DNA of 64,000 bases, from NCBI RefSeq assembly GCF_000002995.4, contig NW_025062478.1, positions 1,116,001-1,180,000 on the forward strand, read 5' to 3'. Positions 23,135 through 33,906 of this stretch are shown here, piece by piece. The translations under genes were made by a program, and so were the position numbers. The notes below the pieces were generated by a model. That model searched no databases. It had not been told where the DNA came from and was given only the letters and a program-made list of their open reading frames with translations. Within the stretch, counting starts at the first letter, position 1, and each line of letters begins with the position of its first letter. This DNA comes from Brugia malayi (lineage: Eukaryota > Nematoda > Chromadorea > Rhabditida > Onchocercidae).

Positions 23135-26100
23135 ATGAAAATATTACTGCTATCTCTTATCTTTTGCGATCTTATTATTGGCACTGATGGCAAAAGTAAG
23201 TTTATAATTAATTGCTGTTAATTTTATCATTCCGAAATGATAATTTTTTTTTTTCAAATTTCCTATTGCAGCTTTTCAGTTACGAAATAATTTTCATTTC
23301 CTTTTTTAAGCTAAAAATTTTATCAATCAAATATTTTTTTCTTTTTTATCACTGATAGAAAATTCCTGTAATTTAGTACCACTGGGAATTTTTAAAACAT
23401 TGATTTGATTGCTATTAGTTCCTTCTTAAGTAAATTTAATCATTTTGATTGATAGCACAAAAAAAATGAGTAAAATGGAAATTTATTTTCTTTTTACTGC
23501 GAAAAAATATTTAGTCAGATAGATCACTGATTATTTTTTATCCGTGATCCAAAGAATCACCAATAAATGCTCGAAGTGTCAACAACCGATTGATTGTCAA
23601 CTGTCATTAAATCATTTGTCATACATTTTTCAATTAAAAACTGAAATTTTATTATTTCTTCAAATGCTAATGTCATAGCAACTGCACGACACGGACATTT
23701 TAGCACTTAATCAAAATTTAGAACTAGTGAAAGCAAATTTAGAATTTCTTTCTTACTGCCCTGTTTCCTTTTGAAACAAAGTAGCTTCCTTTCTTGATGG
23801 TTCAGATCGTTGACTTCTTTGTCCTCGATACTGGTAGAATCTCAAATCTGTACTGGTCTCGTCCTGTGTACGTGTACTGTGGGAGTCTTCGTGAACAAAC
23901 AAAATAAAACAAACAACACAACAAAACAAAATCTCTTTCATTTTTTGACAATTTAAAGTGATATACTTTATTATTCAAACCTCAAACTTGGGTAATTAAC
24001 CCACAGATTAACATTAAAAATTATGTAACATTACAATAATGAATTAATGCATTACATATAAATGTAAATTATAAAACATTTAAAGATATAAGCAAGCTAG
24101 ACACCTCGCAATCGAGACATACCAAACAAAGAACTATAATGAATGGCTTTGTAAGGAAGAAAACTGGGAGGGATTTTATGGGTGTTAAGGTTACAAAGTG
24201 GATTAAGATCACTTAAAACAATAGCTTTTGTTCATTAGGTTATAGCTTCGCCATTGTGGCGATAGTACTTAAAATGTTCAAAAGCGCAGAATATTCAAAT
24301 TTTCGTTTGAGATTTAATGATTGTATCATCAAAATATTTGTATTAGATAAATACATATTTAGCTTCAAGATTTTATTTAATTTTTTTAAAGATTTAAATA
24401 AATGCTCTTTTCAGATTGCAAGAAACATCGAGATTGCCGTATTGATCAAATTTGTGAGGAAGAGAAATGCATTCCGGATTTATTGCCGATATTAGCAATG
24501 AAAGAAACAAACAAACAACATTTATGTATAAATCTTAAAAATTCATAATATAATCAAATTATATTTTTATGTCTGATTGAAATCACTCAAAATGATTTTG
24601 TTGCAAAACATTTACATTTCATTTTTAGCAATTCATAAAATAATTTTTGTAAAAATATGTTTGAAATTTTTATCTCGTCTTTTTAACTCAAATAAGATAG
24701 TTTGATATAGTTTTTATATTTAAATTCTATTTTTTATCAATTTTAAGGGAAAGATTTACGTCCATATATTTTAATCTAATCAATATACACGTAAAGCTAC
24801 GTCTTAAGCAAATTATTTCAACTAAACTTTTAAATTAAGTAATTTAAATTAAGAAAATTTGTTTTATTTAAGCATTTAAATGTAGTAAATTATTTCAGAT
24901 TGTAATACTAATTATCACTGTAAATCATGGCAAAAATGTATGAATGGTATATGTGTGCAAAGTTTTGAGCATTTAGCAACAACGAATGATCTCGAAACAT
25001 TGATTGTACCACCATTCAAATTAAAACCAATAAAATTTGATGCAAAAGAAAAGATAAACAATCAGCCAACGAATACGACTGAATTTCAAACGTTGAAGAT
25101 GGCAAAATCTGATGAACAATCTGAATCTGAGGAACTGGAAGAAACCGAAACTGAAGAATTAAGTGAGACAGTGGCAGAAGCAACAGATGTGACAGCATCG
25201 CAGATACCAAATGAGGAAATAACTGAAGTAATGAATGTGACAGAATTTGAGACAATTATTGAAACAGGAACTGTATCTGATTATCACACATCAAATATGG
25301 AAACAGATTCTTGGACTTTAGAAAGTAATCTTTTATGGAATAAGATTAGTAGTTTGTTAGATCAATTGATTATTGTTGTAATTTCCGATAATTTTAAGCT
25401 ATTTCATCTAAATATTACTTTCTTATTTATCAATAAATATCATTTTAATATCATTCTAATTTTGATTTTGGTTCTATACGAATGGCCAATGTAATCTTCA
25501 ATAGCTATGCGCAATTGATGAATATTTTGTTGTGAATATATTACTGCTAAAACTTGGACCAAAATTTGTCCATAATTTGGTCTTAACAGTAGCGGTAGAT
25601 TTCTTTTAAGTTTGTTTAAAATTATGAAAATGTATAGGAGAGAAGCGCACTCATTAATTAAACTTTTCTTGTTCCATTACATTTTGCTAAGAATTTTTTT
25701 TCAAAAAAAAAAAAGCATTGCTAAAATTTGGAATATTTCAGAATGTGACAGTAGTGCAGATTGCAAAAAATCACAAATTTGCCAGGATGGACTCTGCCAT
25801 AATTCTCATTCTTATACAAGTAAGAAATTAAATTTACGACAATGAAGAATGAAACGGCATTTCTGATCCTTTCAATTGTTTAAAGTAAATGAGTGGGTAA
25901 AGCATTTTGGAGTATAAAACCAATAAGCAAGGTGCAAATGACGAGATAGAGGCTACGGTCCACTACGGTGAGGTATGATACAGTACGGATGTATGATACA
26001 GACACACATTCCAAACAGCATGGAGCAGGAAGCCTGATTTTAATAAAAATCACTGTCAACAATTAATTTTTACATAAAAATAAGCTCAGTATCAGCGTGG

Positions 26101-27200
26101 CATTGATTACAGTGTGAAATACTTAATTGATAAAAATAATAAAATTATTCTTCATATATAAGCTTACTTGCAGAAAGAAATCTTCCCTGTTACAGTATCT
26201 ACCGGATCTCATAGGAGGTTATGGTCCGTAGGATTGTGACAGAGCTGCCTTAGATAAGAACTTATTGATTCCTTATTATTTAAATCTGATAATTAAAAGA
26301 ATTCTGATTGTTTATAGTGCAGTAAAACTTTTGACTTTAAAGCAATATCTATCACTTATACTTTGCATTAATAATACGAAATATTTGTTTATAATAATAC
26401 TATGAAATATTGAAATATAATTAATAATGCGAAATATTTGTTTCAGAACTCTGTGACAGTCTATGGTGGCAATTTAGGCAGAAGTGTTATCTCCCGGTAT
26501 TTTTTTTTTGTTTCATTTTTAATAAAAAATTCAAGTAATTTTACTCTTCCTATTTCAAATGAATTCATCCACCTATACTTTCGAGAACATTTAACTCTAT
26601 TTCATCTGATCATTTGAGATTCACGGTCGTTTCACTCATTCTGAAGGATCTGATTATTGCGCAAAATTTGGTGCTCATTTGGTTACAATTAGAGATACTC
26701 AACAAGCAAATTATGTGAATTGTGAGCAATTTCAATATGTAAATTGTAATATCAGGTCACATAACCTGAAATACTAACACTGATAAACAAGATATTAACG
26801 CCATTTACATTGCCCGTAAATAACCTATTTACCTAACAATTATTTTTTGCATTTGGCCCTTTCCTTACTTTTTTTAGATCAAAATTCTAGAATTAAAATT
26901 TGAGTGAAATTATTAAAATTATCATTCAATAAAAAACTTTCTATTTCAGATATCTATGATATAGGTGGTAGTGGTACATATTGGATTGGTTTAATTAAAG
27001 ATATTAATGGTACTTTGAAATGGCAAAGTGATGAATCTATGATTTACACCAACTGGAGTGAAGGAGAACCGGAACCACGGATAGGTTGTGTGATTATCAA
27101 TACGGTAATACATAATGGAAAATGGTCAATAACTGACTGCTCTGACTTACAGTATCCAGATCAAGGATTTGTTTGTGAGATGGATATTCGTAATAATTAG
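23135..27200 (+). CDS. secreted protein with three Cys modules, acidic linker and C-type lectin domain
   Basis: Seven exons: 23135-23195, 24415-24525, 24899-25324, 25742-25819, 26447-26496, 26619-26721, 26950-27200 (359 residues). A clear signal peptide (MKILLLSLIFCDLIIG) is followed by three short modules with four Cys each, in the patterns CKKHRDCRIDQICEEEKC, CNTNYHCKSWQKCMNGIC and CDSSADCKKSQICQDGLC. A Glu/Thr/Ser-rich linker (about 80-199) separates modules 2 and 3. The C-type lectin domain (226-359) keeps six Cys, the WIGL core and a GEPEP segment where sugar-binding members have EPN or QPD. The WND motif is replaced by KWSITDC, so calcium and sugar binding are doubtful. The module exons are all phase 1, which suits shuffling. 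The 26618 acceptor (TTGAG) is the weakest junction. Alternative 3' ends are open: exon 2 would stop near 24549 and exon 3 at 25494 if unspliced. Secreted lectins of nematodes are often linked to immunity or host contact; the role here is unknown. Confidence 0.75.
23753..23941 (-). CDS. possible small secreted peptide nested antisense in intron 1
   Basis: This 62-codon frame opens with a signal-peptide-like MKEILFCCVVCFILFVHE and continues with a polar, Arg/Ser/Gln-rich stretch. The stop lies inside a good donor (CAGTAAGA), so the real product may splice on. No acceptor or other exon is obvious, and no family is recognised. It sits on the strand opposite the lectin gene, within its first intron. 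It is listed because a hydrophobic start followed by polar residues is unusual among random frames here, but it may be chance. Confidence 0.22.
   Translation of the reverse strand: MKEILFCCVVCFILFVHEDSHSTRTQDETSTDLRFYQYRGQRSQRSEPSRKEATLFQKETGQ
25860..26240 (+). other. higher-complexity island in intron 4 of the lectin gene
   Basis: The stretch is richer in G+C than the flanks and contains short direct repeats (GTATGATACAG, twice, at about 25973 and 25990; TACGGT twice near 25960). A diverged inverted repeat flanks it upstream (ACTTGGACCAAAATT against AATTTGGTCTTAA, about 25552-25592). It could be an insertion remnant. No coding frame is convincing. Confidence 0.3.
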
Positions 27201-27257
27201 TTGAAATTTCTCTTGAATTTTTCTTTTGATCAATTTTTTGTATATTTTTTTTTTTCA

Positions 27258-27263
27258 AATAAA
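27258..27263 (+). terminator. AATAAA polyadenylation signal of the lectin gene
   Basis: A canonical AATAAA lies 58 bases after the stop codon at 27200. The following stretch to about 27855 is AT-rich without a visible gene. Confidence 0.5.
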
Positions 27264-28269
27264 TTATTGAAGAATAGCATTAGCTGTCATAGTTTTTGAA
27301 ATCTAATTTTTATTTTCAATCCCTCAACAATTATTCTTCGAATATGGATCATTATATGATATTTTACCAGCTTTTTGAAACGTGTAGTAATTGCTTATTA
27401 TCACAAATAATAATTTATTTATAAAACAAATTATCATTAAAGGAATATTTTAAAAGTAACTTTCTCATTTCTACTCTATGAAAGCAAATAATTATCTATG
27501 AATGTTCCGTAAACACAACTCTCTGAATTTGTTTGTCATTCAGTACGTAGTTTAAAAAACGAAAAAAGTTATAGATTTTGTTGAGAAATTGAATGCTAAT
27601 AAATTGAAATAAATTTCACATATTAAAAGCTTGAAGGAAAGCAATACACATATTGTTTGTTAATTGATTGTAATATTATCTAATATTCTAAACAATGTAC
27701 AGTGCCTAACTGTAAATGAAAGATGAAAATTGGATAAATAGTTTCTCCCTCACTTGTGATATAAAACTAAAAGTTATTTGTCCAAGAAATATTCAAAACA
27801 GGATAATTTCTAGTCTGCAAATTTTTATTTCATGCATTTGACTCCGGTTCTTTTTTTTTTAATATGGTTTGAGGAATCATTCATACATTAATAAAGAAAT
27901 TGCTTTCTGAAGATTAATTTATTTCTTCCAAAAAAATCAAGTGTGGAATCCAAAGCAAAGTGTCTGTTTCTATTTGCTTATTTTAAAATCATTTTCTCAG
28001 CTGGAAGATCAGGAAAATGGTTTTGCTGATGACTATTGAGATTTTTTCAACAATTCACCCTCAAGAAACAAACAAAACATCAATTTTTATTCTGGTTTAA
28101 ATAAGTTTTTAGTGTATTTTATACAGTCGATTTCCGAATCCGTTTTCAAAAATAGAAACCGTACAAAAGTGGGTGAAGTCGTCATTTTCACTGCTTTCGG
28201 TTAGAGTACATGGAGTAGCATACATTATTTTATTTTTTATTATTACCTATCACATATTACAATTTCACT

Positions 28270-28349
28270 CTATTTTATTAAATCAAGAATGTTCTTTGCG
28301 AGAATTATTAGAGGTTCGTTTCTTGCATTGCTTATTCCATATTCCATTG
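28270..28349 (-). CDS. possible alternative third exon of the left Gly-rich gene
   Basis: A TTACAG acceptor opens an 80-base frame (AMEYGISNARNEPLIILAKN, then ILDLIK and stop) in the phase required by a GTAATA donor at 28626. Using it would replace the last residues encoded by exon 2 after QNSE and give 433 residues. An AATAAA follows at about 28231-28236 on this strand, whereas none is seen right after the exon 2 stop, which favours this ending. The counterpart in the other arm is 33827-33906. Confidence 0.4.
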
Positions 28350-28567
28350 CTGTAATTAACATATTATCATTATCTTTAGAATTTACAAAGTCTTTGCATG
28401 TAACTTTTGAAAAACTAAAAAATTAACAATTAAACAAAAAATTAAACAGAATTTTCCAGAAGTTACTGAAGAGAGATGCAGTTCCTGCATATAAATTCCA
28501 CAGTGAATGTTAATACATATGGAAGCAGCAGTGACAACAGTTTTTCTTAACTATCTAAGAACGCACA

Positions 28568-30028
28568 TTACAAAATTATAAGGGAATTTTCAAATTTGTA
28601 ACACATCGACATCAAATCTCTATTACCTTCTGAATTTTGGATTTTGTATGAATTAAGCGGTTCCAATTTTGACATCGCTGTTTCGCTTTCAATCTCCAAA
28701 AAGTCCGGTTTACACTGACCATTCACCCAAATCTTGTCTCGATTACAATCTATGCTATCAACCGCATCTAAAACTAATTTTATAATATCTATTAACAAAT
28801 TTTGCTGAAACAGTAAAAAAAAAATTAATTCAATCTTTTAAGGAAAAATTACTTTTATGCGATTAATTTCAGTCTCTTACATTTTGTAGGAATAATATGA
28901 GGCAAAAAAACTGAATTGAAAAACTGTGGAAAAAACGAAAAGCTTACCCTTCATTACGAAATCTGCAGCAACGGCCACAACACCACCATCAGCAGCCATC
29001 ATGCCATCACCACCGTTCATACCACCACCATCAGCAGCCATCATGCCATCACCACCGTTCATACCACCACCATCAGCAGCCATCATGCCATCACCACCGT
29101 TCATACCACCACCATCAGCAGCCATCATGCCATCACCACCGTTCATACCACCACCATCAGCAGCCATCATGCCATCACCACCGTTCATACCACCACCATC
29201 AGCAGCCATCATGCCATCACCACCGTTCATACCACCACCATCAGCAGCCATCATGCCATCACCACCGTTCATACCACCACCATCAGCAGCCATCATTCCA
29301 TCACCACCGTTCATACCACCACCGTTCATACCACCACCGTTCATACCATCACCGTTCATTCCACCGCCCATTCCACCGTCGTTCATACCACCGCCGTTCA
29401 TACCACCACCGTTCATACCACCACCGTTCATTCCACCGCCGTTCATACCACCACCGTTCATACCACCACCGTTCATACCACCACCGTTCATACCACCGCC
29501 GTTCATACCACCACCGTTCATACCACCACCGTTCATTCCACCGCCGTTCATACCACCACCGTTCATACCACCGCCGTTCATACCATCACCGTTCATCATA
29601 CCGCCACCACCGTTCATCATACCACCACCACCGTTCATCATGCCACCACCGTTCATACCATCACCGTTCATCATACCGCCACCACCGTTCATCATACCAC
29701 CACCACCGTTCATCATGCCACCACCATTCATCATGCCACCATCAGCATTCATCATGCCACCACCACCGTTCATCATACCACCACCACCGTTCATCATACC
29801 ACCACCACCGTTCATCATACCACCACCACCGTTCATCATGCCACCACCACCACCGTTCATCATGCCACCACCACCACCGTTCATCATGCCACCACCACCG
29901 TTCATCATGCCACCACCATCGCCCATGCCACCTCCACCCATCCCGCCATCACGATTAGCTGGTTGCATCTGTGGTCCATTACTGGTGCAGAAAATAATAT
30001 AAACAAAGAGTAAATGTCTTCTTGCCAT
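28568..30028 (-). CDS. secreted Gly/Met/Asn-rich repeat protein, left copy
   Basis: Two exons: 30028-28948 and 28767-28568 (426 residues), spliced in phase 1 with a GTAAGC donor. The N terminus MARRHLLFVYIIFC is signal-like. An in-frame ATG two codons earlier (30034) is not conserved in the other copy, so I chose 30028. Then come arrays of MMNGGGG and MNGGG, followed by eight copies of a 14-residue unit (MNGGDGMMAADGGG), then VVAVAADFVMK. Exon 2 encodes a unique tail with CNRDKIWVNGQC. The arrays lack Cys and aromatic residues. A TTTCTTCAG acceptor lies 38 bases upstream of the ATG (exon edge 30066), consistent with trans-splicing. No family is recognised; Gly-rich secreted nematode proteins include structural and antimicrobial types. 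The function is unknown. Confidence 0.65.
28984..29320 (-). repeat. 42-bp coding tandem repeat, 8 copies
   Basis: Eight near-identical in-frame 42-base units encode MNGGDGMMAADGGG. Copies differ by very few bases, so recent expansion or homogenisation is likely. The array in 29320-29940 consists of shorter 15-21 base units (MNGGG, MMNGGGG). The right-arm gene keeps only one 42-base unit. Confidence 0.9.
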
Positions 30029-30436
30029 GATCATATGTGATCAGCAAAATATCATATTTCGTTATCCTGAAGAAACGCATTTATGTAAATTCGCATTTAG
30101 TATCATAGGAAGACAGTTAAAAATTTTCAGCCAATCTAACGTATTACCTAATGGAGAAAATGGATACGGTCTAAAATAAATTTTTCAGCCAATGATTTTT
30201 TTTTTCTTCGCTGTCTAACGTGTTGTTTTATTTTAATCAAATTAAATTATTGGTAGAAAAACATTTTAATAGAAAGCACTAAATAAATCTAGGGTAATGA
30301 ATCCACGTATACGGAATGTAGTCTTATTTCTTCCACCCCTGAAGCCAAATATTATAGATCTCTTTATCATTGATCCTCAATATACTTATATTAAACGTTA
30401 CGTTCCTAGATTACTTCTTCATTATTTACTTTGCAG

Positions 30437-30600
30437 AATTGTAAAAGCAAAACCGTTCTGTGATAGATCGGAGTGCATAAAATATAATAGTAAAAGAAAA
30501 TTGATGATGGATAATTAAAAATTTCGCTTTTTATATTTCGGCAATGGCCTGTTTTGGAGTGAATTTAATCTTACATAGTAGGAGTGTTTGAGCAATACAC
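30437..30600 (+). pseudogene. Cys-containing frame conserved in the inverted duplication (left)
   Basis: After an acceptor-like TTTGCAG near 30437, a frame reads through FCDRSECIKYNSKRK to a stop at 30518. It matches the opposite strand at about 31850-32010 (SDCDRLKCKRCNSKE). DNA similarity continues past the stop, in a shared CTTTTATATTTCG then TTTTGGAGTGA, so the homology is not limited to coding sequence. It could be an exon remnant of a gene divergent from the Gly-rich copy. Confidence 0.25.
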
Positions 30601-30785
30601 GTTTTTTTTTTTTGTTCTACGATTTAATTATTTGTCGTATGTTTAAAAGAGAAAGAAGGAAGAATGAGTGGATGAATTGTATAGAACGGATAGAAAAAGG
30701 CTGATATTAACGGAAGCAAATACTGCCCGTTGAATTGGTTAAACTTTTCTTTCCCGCTGGAATTTGTAAATTGTTTGCAAATTGA

Positions 30786-31664
30786 TCTCTCTGTAGTGAC
30801 AGTTTATCAACAAATATCCTTTCTTTCAATTAATTTAATGCTGTTAATATTTGCTTTTCTATGCTCTTTTTATTAACGACATACGAACAGAAAATAACTT
30901 TTATAAGGATTCCGCGTTTACAAAAAAATTTTAGTAAGCAAAGTTGTTTAAAATTCCTTTTCGTTAGAGTTGTTGCTTGTTTAAAATTTTCTCTTACGTT
31001 AAAGAAGAATGAAATTTTATATGTAAAGTCCTAGCATAGTTTGATAAAAAAAAACTAATCGTGTTTAATTAAACTGACACGATGGTTCCATATTATTACG
31101 GAAATACCACCGATAAAACATCCAGATGAACTTGTGACCAGTAACACAGGATGACAAATTTCACTTTTTTTTAAAATTTTGTTTAGAAGATAGCTTTATA
31201 ATATAAGTGTTGAAAGAACTGAATGTGCTGTGATGTATTTATTAAACATGCTTGAAAAATTATCACAATACGGAAATAAATTAACTAACTGGTAGAAGTT
31301 TTAGCAAAAAAAAGAGCACAGTTATAAAGCGGTGGACTTTTCGATAAAAACCATAAGTGTTACTGAAAAGTGGAGACATTGACGGAACAATTGAATTTGA
31401 GAATGCAAAACTTTATTATCTAAAAATATATAATACTTACACATTTCCTATCAACCTCAAAAAAATTATTGAAATGATCAAAAAAAAAAAAAAAAAATAA
31501 TAATAAGGCATACGTAAAAGCAACTACAAAATTAAAAAAAGAAATACAGACTTAAAAGAAAATCAAAGTTATAAGGAAACAATTAGTAATAACATGAACA
31601 GGAAGAATTCCTATAGTTAGAATGTAGGCGAATATTATGAAGCATATAATTTTCAAACAAAAAA
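30786..31664 (+). other. unique spacer at the centre of the inverted duplication
   Basis: This is single-copy sequence between the arms, AT-rich with a few more complex stretches. One short frame at about 31060-31150 reads like coding sequence (TRWFHIITEIPPIKHPDELV) but has no start, no clear splice sites and no recognised family. Nothing else is supported. Confidence 0.4.
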
Positions 31665-31849
31665 TGATCTGTAAATTTCAACGAGAAGGAAATGTTTAAC
31701 CAATTCAAAATTGAAATATTCACTTCCGTTTATATAAATCTCTTTCTATTCCTTCTATCAGCTCAACAACTCAGCAGCTCATTCTTCCTCCTTTTTTCTT
31801 TTAAACATGCGACAAATAATTAAATTGTAGAACAAAAAGACATGTATCG

Positions 31850-32010
31850 ATCAAATATGTCTACTATGCGAGACAATAATCACTCCAAAAGAGGCCACTG
31901 TCGAAATATAAAAGGTGCAATTTTTAAATCCTTTACCATTTATTTCTTTACTGTTACATCTTTTACATTTCAATCTATCACAATCACTTAAGAAAACTAT
32001 GAAGTAACTT
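31850..32010 (-). pseudogene. Cys-containing frame conserved in the inverted duplication (right)
   Basis: This is the counterpart of 30437-30600. It reads SDCDRLKCKRCNSKEINGKG and KNCTFYIS before a stop, with four or five Cys, and is more open than the left copy. The direction is opposite to the neighbouring Gly-rich gene. It could be a real small exon in this arm that has decayed in the other. Confidence 0.25.
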
Positions 32011-32492
32011 TTCATTGGGCTCTTCGATTTCACTTTTTTAATTCTACGATCAAAAAATTTAGATGCAGGATTGCAAAGAATTCAAAAATAGAATACTCTT
32101 TATCGATAAAAATACTCTTTGGGTTTCAATATTAGGTTAATCTGGAATATTTTCTCTCATGATCAGAATGATTCAACATTTAGTACCATACTCTCGTTGT
32201 CATAGATTATCTTAGATTCATTCAACTCTATTCCCACTTAAATTTCTTTCAATAGATTTCTGACTATATCAGTTTATTCCAATACATCAATGTGCCACCA
32301 TGTTTACATTGTTGTTATTGGAAAGATTTTCACATTTGTGTAGTGCATAGAAAATCGAAAAGCAAATGAAAATATCATTGGCTGAAAAATTCATTTTGTC
32401 TATCTATTTTTTGCTTTTAAATAACATTTCTGATTGACTGAAACTTTGTAACTGTCTTCCTATGATACTGAATATGAATTTAAATAAATGGG

Positions 32493-32501
32493 TTTCTTCA
32501 G
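32493..32501 (+). other. probable trans-splice acceptor of the right Gly-rich gene
   Basis: GTTTCTTCAG ends at 32501, 38 bases before the ATG, and is preserved in the left arm at the same distance (exon edge 30066). Conservation in both copies is weak support, because the whole arm is conserved. Confidence 0.35.
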
Positions 32502-32539
32502 GGCAACGAAATATGATATTTTGCTGACCAAATACGAAC

Positions 32540-33621
32540 ATGGCAAGAAGACATTTACTGTTTGTTTATATTATTTTCTGCTCCAGCAATAATGCACCAA
32601 TGCGACAAGCTAATCGGGAAGGTGTAAGGGATGGCGGTGCTGCGATAGAGGATGAAAATATGGATGCTGGTATGATGGGTGGTGATGCTGGTGGTGGTGG
32701 CGGTGGTGGTGGTGGTGGTGGCGGTGGTGGTGGTGGTGGCGGTGATGCTAGTGGTGGTGGCGGTGGTAGTGGTGGTGGTAGCGATGCTGGTGATGGTGGC
32801 GGTGGTGGTGGTGGCGGTGGCGGTGGTGGTGGTGATGCTGGTGGTGGTGGTATGATGGGTGGTGGTGGTGGTATGATGGGTGGTGGTGGTGGTGGTATGA
32901 TGGGTGGTGGCGGTGATGCTGGTGGTGGTGGTATGATGGGTGGTGGTGGTGATGCTGGTGGTGGTGGCGGTGGTGGCGGTGATGCTGGTGGTATGATGGG
33001 TGGTGGTGGTGGTATGATGGGTGGTGGTGGAGGTGATGCTGGTGGTGGTGGCGGTGGTGGTGGTGATGCTGGTGGTGGTGGCGGTGGTGGTGGTGATGCT
33101 GGTGGTGGTGGCGGTGGTGGTGGTGATGCTGGTGGTGGTGGCGGTGGTGGTGGTGATGCTGGTGGTGGTATGAACGGTGGTGATGGCATGATGGCTGCTG
33201 ATGGTGGTGTTGTGGCGGTTGCTGCAGATTTCGTAATGAAGGGTGAGCTTTTTGTTTTTTCCACAGTTTTTCAATTCAGTTTTTTTTTCTCATATTATTC
33301 CTACAAAATGTAAGAGACTGAAATTAATGGTATAAAAATAATTTTTCCTTAAAAGATTGAATTAATTTTGTTTTACTGGTTCAGCAAAATTTGTTAATAG
33401 ATATTATAAAATTAGTTTTAGATGCGGTTGATAGCATAGATTGTAATCGAGACAAGATTTGGGTGAATGGTCAGTGTAAACCGGACTTTTTGGAGATTGA
33501 AAGCGAAACAGCGATGTCAAAATTGGAACCGTTTAATTCATACAAAATCCAAAATTCAGAAGGTAATAGAGATTTGATGTTGATGTGTTACAAATTTGAA
33601 AATTCCCTTATAATTTTGTAA
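32540..33621 (+). CDS. secreted Gly-rich repeat protein, right copy
   Basis: Two exons: 32540-33242 and 33422-33621 (300 residues), with a GTGAGC donor in phase 1. The leader MARRHLLFVYIIFC is the same as in the left copy. A short acidic segment (AIEDENMDAGMM) is followed by arrays of poly-Gly broken by DAGG, MMGGGG and DAS, then a single MNGGDGMMAADGG unit and the shared VVAVAADFVMK. The tail has CNRDKIWVNGQC. Compared with the left copy, the Asn and most Met are lost from the arrays while the flanks stay nearly identical, so slippage has rebuilt the repeats. A third exon (33827-33906) may replace the end. Long antisense frames of Pro or Thr/His repeats over this exon are shadows. The function is unknown. 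Confidence 0.65.
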
Positions 33622-33826
33622 TGTGCGTTCTTAGATAGTTAAGAAAAACTGTTGTCACTGCTGCTTCCATATGTATTAACATTCACTGCAGGAACTGCAT
33701 CTCTCCGCAGTAACTTCTGGAAAGTTCTGTTTAATTTTTTGTTTAATTGTTAATTTTTTAGTTGTTCAAAAGTTACATGCAAAGACTTTGTAAATTCTAA
33801 AGATAATGATAATATGTTAATTACAG

Positions 33827-33906
33827 CAATGGAATATGGAATAAGCAATGCAAGAAACGAACCTCTAATAATTCTCGCAAAGAGCATTCTTGATCTAATA
33901 AAATAG
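33827..33906 (+). CDS. possible alternative third exon of the right Gly-rich gene
   Basis: A TTACAG acceptor at 33826 opens an 80-base frame (AMEYGISNARNEPLIILAKS, then ILDLIK and stop) in phase with a GTAATA donor at 33563 in exon 2, giving 307 residues. An AATAAA follows at 33942-33947. None lies closer to the exon 2 stop at 33621, which supports this terminal exon. Confidence 0.4.

Larger units (their letters stand above)
27855..30785 (+). repeat. left arm of a large inverted duplication
   Basis: Read in reverse complement, this arm matches 31665-34325 over nearly its full length. The match covers introns, UTRs, the outer flank (shared GGATTCCACACTTGATTTTT) and the inner flank (shared TTTGTTCTAC and TTTAATTATTTGTCG). 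The inner part, from about 30200 inward, is more diverged than the outer part. The arms differ in length mainly because the Gly-rich coding repeats differ. No terminal target-site duplication or transposase is visible, so this looks like a segmental inverted duplication rather than a transposon. Arm edges are accurate to some tens of bases. Confidence 0.85.

Noticed and set aside
28916..30013. Long plus-strand open frames (about 360 codons, Pro/Phe/Ile or Thr/His repeats) over the left Gly-rich exon
   Set aside because: They are antisense readings of the coding repeats, lack plausible splice context and lose the conserved leader and Cys tail that the minus-strand gene has.
32555..33274. Long minus-strand Pro-rich and Thr-rich frames over the right Gly-rich exon
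   Set aside because: Same artefact; the plus strand carries the conserved leader, splice donor and tail.
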